Shown here: in pieces, positions 27,499 through 35,723 of the stretch
How the letters are laid out: each line of letters starts with the position of its first letter
Numbering within the stretch: position 1 is the stretch's first letter
Origin: Chitinophaga sp. CF118
GTDB taxonomy: Bacteria > Bacteroidota > Bacteroidia > Chitinophagales > Chitinophagaceae
Assembly (NCBI RefSeq): GCF_900112615.1
Contig: NZ_FOMK01000003.1
Span: 310,001-374,000, forward strand
DNA: 64,000 nt
Direction: 5' to 3'
Translations under genes and position numbers: made by a program
Notes under the pieces: model-generated
Databases searched by the model: none
What the model saw: only the letters and a program-made list of their open reading frames with translations
What the model was told of the DNA's origin: nothing

Positions 27499-27531
27499 TT
27501 GATGTAACGTACGTTTTAATACGTACCTTTA
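27499..27531 (+). promoter_or_regulatory. promoter with overlapping operator of the BlaI-like gene
   Basis: TTG (27499-27501), a 22-base gap and TACCTTTA (27524-27531, one mismatch to TAnnTTTG) give a promoter 5 bases before the ATG. The inverted repeat GTACGT-N6-ACGTAC (27509-27526) lies between and over these boxes, where a repressor would block transcription. BlaI-type proteins bind inverted repeats of this kind and usually repress their own gene. Confidence 0.55.
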
Positions 27532-27535
27532 GGTT

Positions 27536-27913
27536 ATGAAAGATGAAGTTGTTCCTACCAAGACCGAAATGGACGTGTTACAGGTGTTATGGCAGTATGG
27601 CCCATCTACCGTACGATTTGTACACGACAAGCTCAATGAGCAGAAGGAGGCGGTAATATATACGTCTACCTTGAAGCTGATGCAGGTGATGAAAGAGAAG
27701 GGAATGCTGGATCGTGATGAAACCAATATGAAACACATTTACAGTGCTTTACTTGTGGAAGATAAAGTGAAAGGTAATCTGTTGGGGCGTTTTGTGGATT
27801 CTATGTATAACGGTTCTCCCAGCGACTTAATGGTAGCTTTGCTGGGTAACGATAAAACATCTGCAGAAGAGCTGAAGAAGATAAAAGAGTTACTGAATAA
27901 GATGAGTAAATAA
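27536..27913 (+). CDS. BlaI/MecI/CopY-family transcriptional repressor
   Basis: A 125-residue winged-helix repressor: TKTEMDVLQVLWQYGPSTVRFV forms the first helices, followed by VIYTSTLKLMQVMKEKGMLDRDE (recognition helix and wing) and a C-terminal dimerisation helix ending ELLNKMSK. Family members repress until a partner protease cleaves them. The M56 protease gene begins 6 bases downstream, giving the classic BlaI-BlaR1 order. An inverted repeat overlapping its own promoter is the likely operator. No beta-lactamase gene is in the window, so the regulated target is not resistance by any visible evidence. Confidence 0.92.
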   Translation: MKDEVVPTKTEMDVLQVLWQYGPSTVRFVHDKLNEQKEAVIYTSTLKLMQVMKEKGMLDRDETNMKHIYSALLVEDKVKGNLLGRFVDSMYNGSPSDLMVALLGNDKTSAEELKKIKELLNKMSK

Positions 27914-27919
27914 TTAATT

Positions 27920-29362
27920 ATGTACTTACATCAACTGGTACAGGCGTTCAGCTGGATGCTTATCCATTCATTATGGCAGGGATTACTGCTGGCAATTATT
28001 GCCGGTGTGGTGCTGATGCTCACCAAAAGGTCATCTGCAGCTATACGTTATAACCTGGTATTTGCACTGCTTTTATTATTTGTATGCGCCTGCATCTTTA
28101 CTTTTATGTGGGAGTGGAACCAGTACCAGTTACATACAGTAGTTCAATCTATTTCCGGGGCTGCGTTCTTTAATATCAGGGCCGATATCATAAAGACATG
28201 TATTCACTACTTTTCAGCGAATGCCCCCATTATATTATGTATATGGTTCATCTTTTTTATTGCACGTACAGTCAGGATTATGGGAGGGCTTATTTATATC
28301 AGTCGTGCGAGGCATAGGAATATTTATTCTCCCGGCGATGACTGGAAAAATAAGATGGAAGTACTCTGTGAAAAATTGCAATTAAAAAAAGCGGTATTGT
28401 TACTGGAATCCGGGTATGTGAAAATGCCACTTGTAATAGGGCATTTCAAGCCGGTGATTCTTATCCCGGTGGGATTATTAGCAGGACTGCCAATCAGCCA
28501 GGTAGAGGCAGTTTTATTGCATGAACTGGCACACATCCGGAGGAACGATTACTTTGTGAACATCTTACAAAATATTACTGAAGCTATATTTTTCTTTAAC
28601 CCGGGATTGCTATGGATTTCATCATTACTGCGCGATGAACGGGAACATTGCTGTGATGATATTGCCCTTGCGCAGACAAAGAACAAAAGAGAATTTATAG
28701 AAGCGCTGATCAGTTTCAAGGAACATTCATTGTATGGTTCAAACTATGCAGTGGCTTTTCCAGGCAGGAAAGATCATTTATTGCAGCGGGTGAGCCGGAT
28801 TCTGCATAACAGGAATAATACACTCAACCCTGCAGAGAAACTGTTCTTTATGGCAGGAATACTGCTCCTTGGGGTCATGATTACAGCAGCTGGTATCGTG
28901 GAGATCCGTACAATAGTTGATAGTAAACCTATTTATACATCGTCTTCCCAGATCGTTACAAAATCGGTAACAGATACCATTAAACGATATTCAAAACCAC
29001 ATAAACTCCGGCAAAGGGTTATAACAGTAGAAAAGCGGGAGTTTGTTGAGCAGGAGCAAGGTAGTCTTGCTGCTGCTGAAGAAGCCAGGGTTCAGGCAGA
29101 TATAATGCGTGTGCATGCCGACATACTAAGGGAGCAGGCGGAAAGAGATAAAGAACAGGCGGATAAAGACCGAGTATTGGCCGAACTGGATCGTGTGCAG
29201 GCAGAGAAAGACAGAGAGCAGGCAAATAAAGATCGCGAACAGGCAGTGCTGGACCGGCAGCGGGCCATGAAAGACAGGATACAAGCCGATAAAGACCGTG
29301 AACAGGCAGAAAGGGACCGTGAGCATGCCATGAAAGAAAGAGCCAGGCTGGCGAATACTTAA
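27920..29362 (+). CDS. BlaR1-like M56 metalloprotease with C-terminal heptad repeats
   Basis: A 480-residue membrane protease. Four membrane segments (near residues 12-30, 40-60, 90-115 and 310-330) frame the M56 domain, with HELAH at 201-205 and the third zinc-ligand region DEREHCCDD near 240. After the last membrane segment a BlaR1 would carry a penicillin-binding sensor domain. Here that domain is absent and the protein ends in about 13 heptads of the type xDRxQAx (388-478), strongly charged and likely a long helix or coiled coil. It should cleave the BlaI-like repressor on some signal. The next gene carries the same repeat. Confidence 0.88.
   Translation: MYLHQLVQAFSWMLIHSLWQGLLLAIIAGVVLMLTKRSSAAIRYNLVFALLLLFVCACIFTFMWEWNQYQLHTVVQSISGAAFFNIRADIIKTCIHYFSANAPIILCIWFIFFIARTVRIMGGLIYISRARHRNIYSPGDDWKNKMEVLCEKLQLKKAVLLLESGYVKMPLVIGHFKPVILIPVGLLAGLPISQVEAVLLHELAHIRRNDYFVNILQNITEAIFFFNPGLLWISSLLRDEREHCCDDIALAQTKNKREFIEALISFKEHSLYGSNYAVAFPGRKDHLLQRVSRILHNRNNTLNPAEKLFFMAGILLLGVMITAAGIVEIRTIVDSKPIYTSSSQIVTKSVTDTIKRYSKPHKLRQRVITVEKREFVEQEQGSLAAAEEARVQADIMRVHADILREQAERDKEQADKDRVLAELDRVQAEKDREQANKDREQAVLDRQRAMKDRIQADKDREQAERDREHAMKERARLANT
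29081..29353 (+). repeat. 21-base tandem repeat encoding heptads (protease gene)
   Basis: About 13 imperfect 21-base units coding for xDRxQAx heptads (first EARVQAD, then mostly KDREQAE-like). Third codon positions vary freely while the heptad pattern holds, which points to selection on the protein rather than recent DNA slippage. Confidence 0.85.
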
Positions 29363-29389
29363 TTTCCATAAACATTTTCATTTTTTAAC

Positions 29390-29464
29390 ATTCACTGGTA
29401 AGTGAAGCAGGAATGTATTGCCTATTCCGAATATTCACTGAAAGTGAAGCGGGATCTTATTGCC
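29390..29464 (+). promoter_or_regulatory. two copies of a palindrome-bearing direct repeat
   Basis: Copy 1 (29390-29422) and copy 2 (29433-29464) share ATTCACTG, AAGTGAAGC, GGA and TATTGCC in order. Each holds TTCACT...AGTGAA, an inverted repeat with a spacer of three to four bases. The copies start 43 bases apart, close to four helical turns, and end about 30 bases before the next ATG. Likely operator or transcript element of the heptad-protein gene. Confidence 0.5.
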
Positions 29465-29495
29465 CTTTTTAAAACCATAAAAAACTAACAAAACC

Positions 29496-30248
29496 ATGAG
29501 AAAGAATTATTTCCCACAAAGCATTTTTTTACTCGTTGCATTACTGACAACTTTATTTGTCAATGCACAGGATTCTCCCGTTACGGAGAAACAGGAGACT
29601 ACAAGTGTCAATACTGAATGGAAAGGCACTTCGTACAGGATAGAAATGGAGAACGACAATATAACTGAGCTGTATGTGAATGGTAAAAAAATCCCGGCAG
29701 ACCAATGGAGTAAATATAATACTGCAATTACGGAGATTAAAGAACAGGTAAAAAAAGACCGGGCACAGGCTGAAGTAGACCGTAAACAGGCAGAGAAAGA
29801 TCGTGCGCAGGCAGAGAAAGATCGTGAACAAGCTATGAAAGATCGCTCGCTGGCAGAGAAAGACCGTAAACAGGCTGAGAAAGACCGTGCACAGGCTGAA
29901 TTAGATCGTAAGCAGGCTGACTTGGATCGTAAGCAGGCAGAAAAAGACCGTGTGCAGGCGGATAAAGACAGAGCACAGGCAGATATTGATCGTAAAAAGG
30001 CAGAAGAAGATCGCAAACTGGTGAAAACAATGATCAGTGAACTGATCAACGATAAGGTCATCCCCAATGAAGAAAGTTTACATGATCTGTCACTTACTAA
30101 TGATGAAATGACGGTGAACGGTAAAGCGCAATCGGCCGATATCTTCAAAAAGTATAAAACAAAATACGCCCGCTTTGCTGGTAACAGCTTTCATTACAGC
30201 AACCACTCCAAAGGTATTCAGATAGAGAGGACCAGTAAAGTAAATTAG
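29496..30248 (+). CDS. exported protein with heptad repeats, partner of the BlaR1-like protease
   Basis: A 250-residue protein: signal peptide (1-24, ending FVNAQ), a small N-terminal region with [17 protein letters not shown], then about 13 heptads xDRxQAx (residues 87-177), and a C-terminal region with [19 protein letters not shown]. The VNGK...KY motif thus occurs before and after the helical part, suggesting a duplicated module joined by a long coiled coil. The heptads are almost the same as those of the upstream protease. A periplasmic sensor or ligand that meets the protease through the coiled coil is an attractive inference. No known domain is recognised. Confidence 0.8.
   Translation: MRKNYFPQSIFLLVALLTTLFVNAQDSPVTEKQETTSVNTEWKGTSYRIEMENDNITELYVNGKKIPADQWSKYNTAITEIKEQVKKDRAQAEVDRKQAEKDRAQAEKDREQAMKDRSLAEKDRKQAEKDRAQAELDRKQADLDRKQAEKDRVQADKDRAQADIDRKKAEEDRKLVKTMISELINDKVIPNEESLHDLSLTNDEMTVNGKAQSADIFKKYKTKYARFAGNSFHYSNHSKGIQIERTSKVN
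29754..30026 (+). repeat. 21-base tandem repeat encoding heptads (partner gene)
   Basis: About 13 units coding for xDRxQAx heptads, mostly KDRAQAE and KDRKQAE; the last is degenerate (EDRKLVK). Same period and consensus as in the preceding protease gene. The opposite strand shows a long false ORF here because of the repeat. Confidence 0.85.
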
Positions 30249-30253
30249 TGAAA

Positions 30254-31246
30254 TCAATTAACAGACAGCGGCTGCCCGGGTTTTAATATGATTACATTCT
30301 TTTGGGCAGCTGCTTTCATTAACTCTTTCGCAGGCATATCCAATGGTTCATCGGCCAAATCAAAGGTGCCATAATGCATAGGAATGAGATACTTTGCGTG
30401 CAGGTCTTCAAATGCCTGCAGGGCCTCTGCCGGAGACTGGTGGCTGGGGTTCATAAACCAGGTGGGCTGATAGGCTCCGATACCCAGGAGGGCATAATCA
30501 AAGCTACCGAATACTTCTGCCAGTTGTTTGTAATGAATATCATATCCGCTATCCCCTCCAAACAGGATACGTTTGTTATTCCCCTCAACTACAAAGCCAC
30601 CCCAAAGGCGTTGATTGGTATCAAAGGCACTGCGTTTTGCCCAGTGTCTGGAAGGGATAAATGTGATCTGTATTGCAGTGGTATTAAACTGCTGATACCA
30701 GCCAGCCGTTTCAATATTGTTTGAGTTTGTAAACCGATGAACGAGCTTTTCTTCTCCCAGACCGGTGAGATATTTGACCCCGGGATTATTTCGTGATAAT
30801 AACTGAAGGCTCTCTTTGTCCATATGATCGCGATGATCATGGGATAACAGGATATAGTTCAGGTTAGTAAAAATAACAGGATCTACAGGGAAAGGTGTTT
30901 GGCGTTTAAGCGTGAGTATATCGCCGAATACCGGGTCGGTTAGTAACCTGATGCCACCTATACTTATATAGAAAGTACAGTGGCCCAGCCACACAATCAC
31001 ATCTTCGTTGCTGTTTATCCAGGAATGATCTGTTTGTATTTCAGGTTGCCAGTGTGCTGTTTTCTTTTCTTGTTTGAATGGGTTCGATTGCAATTTCCAG
31101 CGGAGCAGGTCTGATAGTTTGGGTATGTATGGGTGAGTGAGGTTCATGAACCTGCCGTTCTTATCTACCGGTGTTCCTTTCCAGTCGTGAATGATTGTTT
31201 TTAACTGCGGATTGCTTCTATAGCCTTTGATGTCTGTATGATCCAT
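30254..31246 (-). CDS. MBL-fold metallo-hydrolase (UlaG/NAPE-PLD-like)
   Basis: A 330-residue protein of the metallo-beta-lactamase fold. The metal-binding motif SHDHRDHMD is near residue 135, with a further His in SRHWAKRS, an Asp in FGGDSGYD and a His in MHYGTFDL, giving the usual two-metal site. The N-terminal IVWLGHCTFYISIGGIRLLT and TDPVF blocks are those of the family that includes NAPE-specific phospholipase D and UlaG. No signal peptide is present. Substrate is unknown. It converges on the heptad-protein gene with a 5-base gap. Confidence 0.85.
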   Translation of the reverse strand: MDHTDIKGYRSNPQLKTIIHDWKGTPVDKNGRFMNLTHPYIPKLSDLLRWKLQSNPFKQEKKTAHWQPEIQTDHSWINSNEDVIVWLGHCTFYISIGGIRLLTDPVFGDILTLKRQTPFPVDPVIFTNLNYILLSHDHRDHMDKESLQLLSRNNPGVKYLTGLGEEKLVHRFTNSNNIETAGWYQQFNTTAIQITFIPSRHWAKRSAFDTNQRLWGGFVVEGNNKRILFGGDSGYDIHYKQLAEVFGSFDYALLGIGAYQPTWFMNPSHQSPAEALQAFEDLHAKYLIPMHYGTFDLADEPLDMPAKELMKAAAQKNVIILKPGQPLSVN

Positions 31247-31465
31247 GAGGGCTAAGATAATACCAATAAGAGAAAATTAACAATGAAGTTATAAATATAA
31301 GTATAATCAGGGCAGAATGTAAAACAAATTGGGATTTAAGAGTGTTATAGAAATAATTTAATAAAAAACTGAGCAGTAAATATTGTCTCAAAGTAAATGT
31401 TAAACCTTAAATACAGCTGAAAAGGCTGAACAAAATGTTGTTTTTCCACATCAATTATACCTTCC

Positions 31466-32488
31466 ATGAATGAAACTAAAAAGGATACCTTGGATTATGG
31501 AAATTTTATAATATCCCTTGACTTTGAACTATTATGGGGGGTTAGAGACTGCAGAACAAAAGAGCAATACGGAAAGAATGTATTAGGTGTTCATACTGTA
31601 ATACCACGTTTGTTAGAAACTTTCAGAGAGTATAAAGTAAGGGCAACATTTTCTACCGTTGGTTTTTTATTTTTTGAAAACAAGCAGGAGTTAATAAATA
31701 ATGTACCTGTAAGTTCACCCAGTTATAAAAAGGTAAATTTATCACCTTACAATGATTATTTTGATTTAGTAGGTGATAATTTAAAGGTAGACTTATATCA
31801 TTATGCACCTACGCTGATAAAACTTATTCAGGATTATCCAGAGCAGGAAATAGGTACTCATACCTTTTCCCATTATTATTGTTTAGAGGAAGGACAAAAT
31901 ATTGATGAGTTTAGAACTGATATTGAGTCAGCAATAAAAATCGGAAAAAAATATGGAATTGCTTTAACCTCTTTAGTTTTTCCAAGAAATCAATTTAATG
32001 ATGAATATGTAAAAGTTTGCAATGAATTAGGAATTATTTGTTACAGAGGAAACGAGCATTCCTGGTTATATGTAGCGAAGAATAAAGATAACCGGGTTCG
32101 CAGAATTTTCAGGTTATTGGATGCTTACATAAATATATCCGGACATAATAGTTATACTAAATCCTACTTAAAGAGTAAGTATCCGATTGATATACCAGCA
32201 AGCAGATTTTTAAGACCGTATTCAAGGAGACTAAAGCTTTTGGATGGATTAAAATTGCATAGAATAAAATCTGGAATGTCATACGCCGCCAGGAATAATA
32301 TGACTTACCATTTATGGTGGCATCCCCATAATTTTGGAGTAAATCAGAATGAGAATTTTTCCTTTTTAAAAAGAATATTGGCCCATTATAATGATTTAAA
32401 TAAAAGGTATAATTTTCAAAGTAATACAATGTCTGAATTAGCAAACCATATTAAAAATGGAAAGCAAGAGAATAAAACTAATCAATAA
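31466..32488 (+). CDS. polysaccharide deacetylase family protein
   Basis: A 340-residue NodB-homology protein without signal peptide. FIISLDFELLWGVRD near residue 15 supplies the catalytic Asp pair position, TFSTVGFLFFE is the beta-strand that follows, and EIGTHTFSHYY near 130 has the two metal-binding His residues. The C-terminal YHLWWHPHNFG block is shared with deacetylases found in surface-polysaccharide regions. Base composition is clearly more AT-rich than in the genes to the left. It is 12 bases ahead of a methyltransferase gene, and both probably form one transcript. Confidence 0.85.
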   Translation: MNETKKDTLDYGNFIISLDFELLWGVRDCRTKEQYGKNVLGVHTVIPRLLETFREYKVRATFSTVGFLFFENKQELINNVPVSSPSYKKVNLSPYNDYFDLVGDNLKVDLYHYAPTLIKLIQDYPEQEIGTHTFSHYYCLEEGQNIDEFRTDIESAIKIGKKYGIALTSLVFPRNQFNDEYVKVCNELGIICYRGNEHSWLYVAKNKDNRVRRIFRLLDAYINISGHNSYTKSYLKSKYPIDIPASRFLRPYSRRLKLLDGLKLHRIKSGMSYAARNNMTYHLWWHPHNFGVNQNENFSFLKRILAHYNDLNKRYNFQSNTMSELANHIKNGKQENKTNQ

Positions 32489-32500
32489 TCACCCTCAATC

Positions 32501-33244
32501 ATGGAAAAATTTGAATGTCTGTATCTTAACAAGGATTGCCGTGGAGGACTGATATTTAGTGCTCCAATTCATTATTTAGTAAATCAGATTGATGAAGTGG
32601 ATGGGACAACAGTTTTGGATGCGGGATGTGGAAATGGCGAAATGAGTATCTTTTTTGCTTTAAAAGGGGCCTCCATAATTGGTATTGACATTAATGGGGA
32701 TAGACTATCAGAAGCACAGAATAATTCACACCGTTACCAGGTAGGAAATAACTGTACATTCATTAATACCACTACAGAAAACATGTCCATGATCACGAAT
32801 GAGTGCATTGATAACGTGTTTTCGATGAGTACTATACAATATATGCAAAGGGACAAAGTGATCCGGGAGTATTTAAGGGTTTTGACAAAAGATGGCTCTC
32901 TTATATTAATCGAAAATTTACCATTTAACCCATTTATAAATATTTATCGTCTATTCAGGAAAATTACAGCGAATACTGAACGCAAGAAAAGTTATATAAA
33001 ATCAATCAAAGGCTACTTAACATTTACTGAAATTGAAAATCTAAAAGATCATTTTGAAACAATTAATCATAAAGAGTTTCACTTGTTTGGAGTACTGGCA
33101 ATACTGTTATTCAATAATAAAATACGATTTTACAAGCTGTTAGAAAAACCGCTAGCTATCGTAGATAGATTTTTATTGTATGTTTTTCCTCCATTAAAGA
33201 AACTATGCTGGATTACAGCTATAGTTTGTTCGAAGAAAAAATAG
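32501..33244 (+). CDS. class I SAM-dependent methyltransferase
   Basis: A 247-residue protein. The SAM-binding motif I reads VLDAGCGNGEMSIFFALKG near residue 39, motif II IIGIDINGDRL follows, and a later NVFSMSTIQYM and LRVLTKDGSLILIENLP complete the fold. The C-terminal third has a hydrophobic, basic stretch that may associate with the membrane. Directly behind the deacetylase gene, so a role in modifying the same surface glycan or lipid carrier is likely but not shown. AT-rich like its neighbour. Confidence 0.85.
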   Translation: MEKFECLYLNKDCRGGLIFSAPIHYLVNQIDEVDGTTVLDAGCGNGEMSIFFALKGASIIGIDINGDRLSEAQNNSHRYQVGNNCTFINTTTENMSMITNECIDNVFSMSTIQYMQRDKVIREYLRVLTKDGSLILIENLPFNPFINIYRLFRKITANTERKKSYIKSIKGYLTFTEIENLKDHFETINHKEFHLFGVLAILLFNNKIRFYKLLEKPLAIVDRFLLYVFPPLKKLCWITAIVCSKKK

Positions 33245-33261
33245 GATAAGTATGGTAAAAG

Positions 33262-33360
33262 ATTCGCTACACTCTCAATCACTATTCCCTGGTTCACATT
33301 GGATATAATAGAATTGAGATCCTGTGTATTTAGGTTGTAAATCAAGTGAGTGTAGCGAAT
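33262..33360. repeat. 13-bp inverted repeat enclosing 73 bases between two facing gene pairs
   Basis: ATTCGCTACACTC (33262-33274) and GAGTGTAGCGAAT (33348-33360) are perfectly complementary. An inner TCTCAAT (33273-33279) can pair with ATTGAGA (33313-33319). The element fills most of the gap between convergent methyltransferase genes. It may be a long-loop terminator or a small mobile-element-like repeat. Confidence 0.6.
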
Positions 33361-33391
33361 TGCTTAATTGCATAAACTAAAATAATAAACA

Positions 33392-34021
33392 CTATTTTTT
33401 CCTGGCAATGGTTACCCATCCTGCATTTGTAGGTATAAAATCAATACTTTTAATATTGCAGTTGGCATGCAGATCTCTGATACTCTTCTCCGTATAATGA
33501 AAAACAGCACAGGTGTAACGATATCTTCGTAACGCCATCCGGAGGCCGTTTTTGGGCCATGACACTACAAATGCTTTGTTCGTTACAGCATCCATTTTTT
33601 TGATAAATGAGGCAGCATCATCAATATAATCCAATACGCCTACAGCTACGGATATATCAAAAGACTGGTCGAATTTATGCTTCATAAAATCCCCCTCAAT
33701 AAATTTGCAGCGATCGGCAAGGGCTTCGGATTTTGCATTTTTCCTGGCATATTCATTCATCGATTCTGCAAAATCAATTCCGAGCAGGAGAGAAGCGTTG
33801 GAATTTTTTAACCAGGTTACACTATTCACCCCTGGTCCGGAGCCGATATCTAAAACAGTAGGTTTATCATATTCCTGTATTGTTTTTAGAGCAACGGCTG
33901 TACGTGTGTAAATACCCTGACGAAATAGTTTGTCGAAAAGAGATGGTTTTTTGTAATAACTAGCGAATAAATCACTGCGGACATCCCAATATTGTTGGGC
34001 TGTATGTGTTTGTTTTGACAT
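33392..34021 (-). CDS. class I SAM-dependent methyltransferase
   Basis: A 209-residue protein with motif I VLDIGSGPGVNSVTWL near residue 55, motif II LLGIDFAESMNEYARKN and FDISVAVGVLDYIDD as the acidic loop. It is shorter than the methyltransferase on the opposite strand and not closely similar to it. Its start overlaps the end of the deacetylase gene by 50 bases, so the two are coupled. Probably modifies a small molecule or glycan intermediate; the substrate is unknown. Confidence 0.85.
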   Translation of the reverse strand: MSKQTHTAQQYWDVRSDLFASYYKKPSLFDKLFRQGIYTRTAVALKTIQEYDKPTVLDIGSGPGVNSVTWLKNSNASLLLGIDFAESMNEYARKNAKSEALADRCKFIEGDFMKHKFDQSFDISVAVGVLDYIDDAASFIKKMDAVTNKAFVVSWPKNGLRMALRRYRYTCAVFHYTEKSIRDLHANCNIKSIDFIPTNAGWVTIARKK

Positions 34022-34889
34022 TCTCAGCTTTTTTTAAACAGGTTATGAAATTATAATCTTCAAGTAGCGAACATATTTTGGGCGTAATAGAATTTCTGAA
34101 AAGATTCCAGCGCATGTTGAATAAGAATGTTTTTGCTCTTGAGTAGTTCTCGCCTGGGGGGTAATTATCTGTGCAATTTAGATTCTGTGTATCGAATTCG
34201 TACGGATGTAAATATAACATTACATTTTGTTGCTTGCTATTTTTATCCCGGAAGATACGATCTAAATAGAACTTGGGGAAAAGTCTCATATATCCGCCTC
34301 CGGCTACTGGTATTTTTTTATTATTCCACTGTGATATTGTCAGAGGGAGCTCAACAAGAGACTTCCCATTTGGTAATTCATAAAGTGTATCTTTTGTATT
34401 GAAATTTTCGATGCCATATCGTTTAAGTTTAATCGGAAAAATGCTGCTATCATAAATGAGTCCCAGGTCTGCAAGCATTTCCAATACATAAAAATTACTT
34501 TCGTCAATTGAAAAGTAAGGAGCCCGGTAACCATATACAGGTCCTCCAATGATATCAGTAATGAGTTTATAAGAATCCCGGAGATCATTATATGCATCAG
34601 CTTTGCTGAGATTGCGCATGTTTTTATGGTGCTGGCCATGCAAGGCAATTTCATGCCCTTCCTTTGCAATTTTCTTCACTAAATCCGGGCGATATTGTGC
34701 AAGCATACCCAGAATAAAAAAGGTAGCTTTCCTTTTTGTTTGAGATAATATGTCCAGTATAATCCCCGTTTGTCTGTCAATAGTTTTAAGAGGTTCCGTA
34801 ACCTTCGCACTGTGATCCCTGTAGGCTAACTGACCGAAATCTTCCCAATCTATGGAAAGTGTGAATGTAGAGTTTAAATCATCTTTCAT
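33972..34889 (-). CDS. polysaccharide deacetylase family protein (XrtA-locus-like type)
   Basis: A 305-residue NodB-homology protein. FTLSIDWEDFGQL at the N-terminus carries the catalytic Asp region, TFFILGMLAQYRPDLV and EIALHGQHHKNM (two metal His) follow, then VYGYRAPYFSIDESN with the conserved Arg. YLHPYEFD is the C-terminal His motif. This subgroup is typical of exopolysaccharide regions. No signal peptide is seen, so it acts inside the cell or on a lipid-linked intermediate. It is the first gene of a two-gene leftward unit. Confidence 0.87.
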   Translation of the reverse strand: MKDDLNSTFTLSIDWEDFGQLAYRDHSAKVTEPLKTIDRQTGIILDILSQTKRKATFFILGMLAQYRPDLVKKIAKEGHEIALHGQHHKNMRNLSKADAYNDLRDSYKLITDIIGGPVYGYRAPYFSIDESNFYVLEMLADLGLIYDSSIFPIKLKRYGIENFNTKDTLYELPNGKSLVELPLTISQWNNKKIPVAGGGYMRLFPKFYLDRIFRDKNSKQQNVMLYLHPYEFDTQNLNCTDNYPPGENYSRAKTFLFNMRWNLFRNSITPKICSLLEDYNFITCLKKAENVKTNTYSPTILGCPQ

Positions 34890-35519
34890 AACGAGTGAGG
34901 TTATTAGAGGTTTACAAAATCATCCGAGTAAATTCTTCTATTGTGTTGTGTTTTGGGTTGAATTTTACTTCCATATCGCAATTTGGATTAGAGAGAATTG
35001 TGGAAGTATTTAATGAAATAAGCAGGAGCAATCAAAGAAGTGATTGTTGCTATGTGAATGCGGATATAATAAGTTGATTTATACATAGTTAATGGAATGC
35101 GAAGTAAGGTTGTTTTTTTGAGAAGTTTGTTAATCCGATGTTAAGGAAGAAAAAAATACGGTGTCTTGAGGATTGCACCTAAGGGGTATTACTTATTTTT
35201 CTATAAAGCGATTGAATATAATGAGTGAGTCTGAAAGAAAAATTTACTTTCACACAAAACGATACGAACACTACTACCATTCTATGCCAGGAATGGCTTG
35301 TTAAATTAACAGATTATATATTAAAGCTACTATATGACTCGTTTAGACTTTATAGTGAACGATGAGAGAATATTGAAATTATTTTCTATCCGGATCAGAT
35401 AAATGAGTTAGTAAATTTTTATAGACTATAATATTAATTTGGTATACGTCTTGAGTAGTAATAGTATTGTTTCTTTATTTATTACCATATCCATTAAGGG
35501 ATACAACCTTATTATAACT
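34890..35519. other. 630-base AT-rich intergenic region, no gene seen
   Basis: The stretch between the divergent deacetylase and the zinc-ribbon gene has only short frames with poor composition (for example 34895-35077), which look like chance. No strong hairpin or TAnnTTTG box was found. It could hold promoters for both sides. Confidence 0.5.
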
Positions 35520-35723
35520 ATGGATCATCATCAAAAGGAAATGCCAATAAAGGAGGTAGTACCCAAAGCCACAATTACTTGCCCCAAGTGCAGGAGAGGC
35601 CTTCTTGAAGATCGCGTACCCAGAAGTTTCCTGGTTAAAACATTTCTCGGATTTTTGCCTTTAAGACGGTATATCTGTTACAGGTGTTTCAGAAAGTCGT
35701 ACAAATGGTACAGTGGAAAATGA
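35520..35723 (+). CDS. small zinc-ribbon-like protein
   Basis: A 67-residue protein starting at the ATG 35520 (MDHHQKEMPIKEV); the frame is open further upstream but only with a TTG start. CPKC (residues 22-25) and CYRC (56-59) form a four-cysteine metal site around a basic, hydrophobic centre (RSFLVKTFLGFLPLRRYIC). The function is not known to me. It lies alone between two long non-coding stretches, ahead of the exopolysaccharide operon. A link to that operon is only positional. Confidence 0.65.
   Translation: MDHHQKEMPIKEVVPKATITCPKCRRGLLEDRVPRSFLVKTFLGFLPLRRYICYRCFRKSYKWYSGK

Noticed and set aside
27536-29362. A beta-lactam resistance regulator pair
   Set aside because: The protease lacks the penicillin-binding sensor domain and no beta-lactamase or PBP2a gene is near, so only the repressor/protease families are claimed.
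29019-29381. Repeat-like antisense frames behind the M56 gene, considered as a CRISPR or silk-like protein
   Set aside because: Repeats have no spacers and follow codon periodicity on the plus strand; they encode the heptads.
29507-30148. A 213-codon antisense Ser/Cys-rich frame over the heptad repeats
   Set aside because: The 21-base repeat keeps the opposite strand free of stops, so this is an artefact of the repeat.
34895-35077. A 60-codon plus-strand frame in the intergenic region
   Set aside because: No family resemblance, poor composition and no promoter; probably chance in AT-rich DNA.
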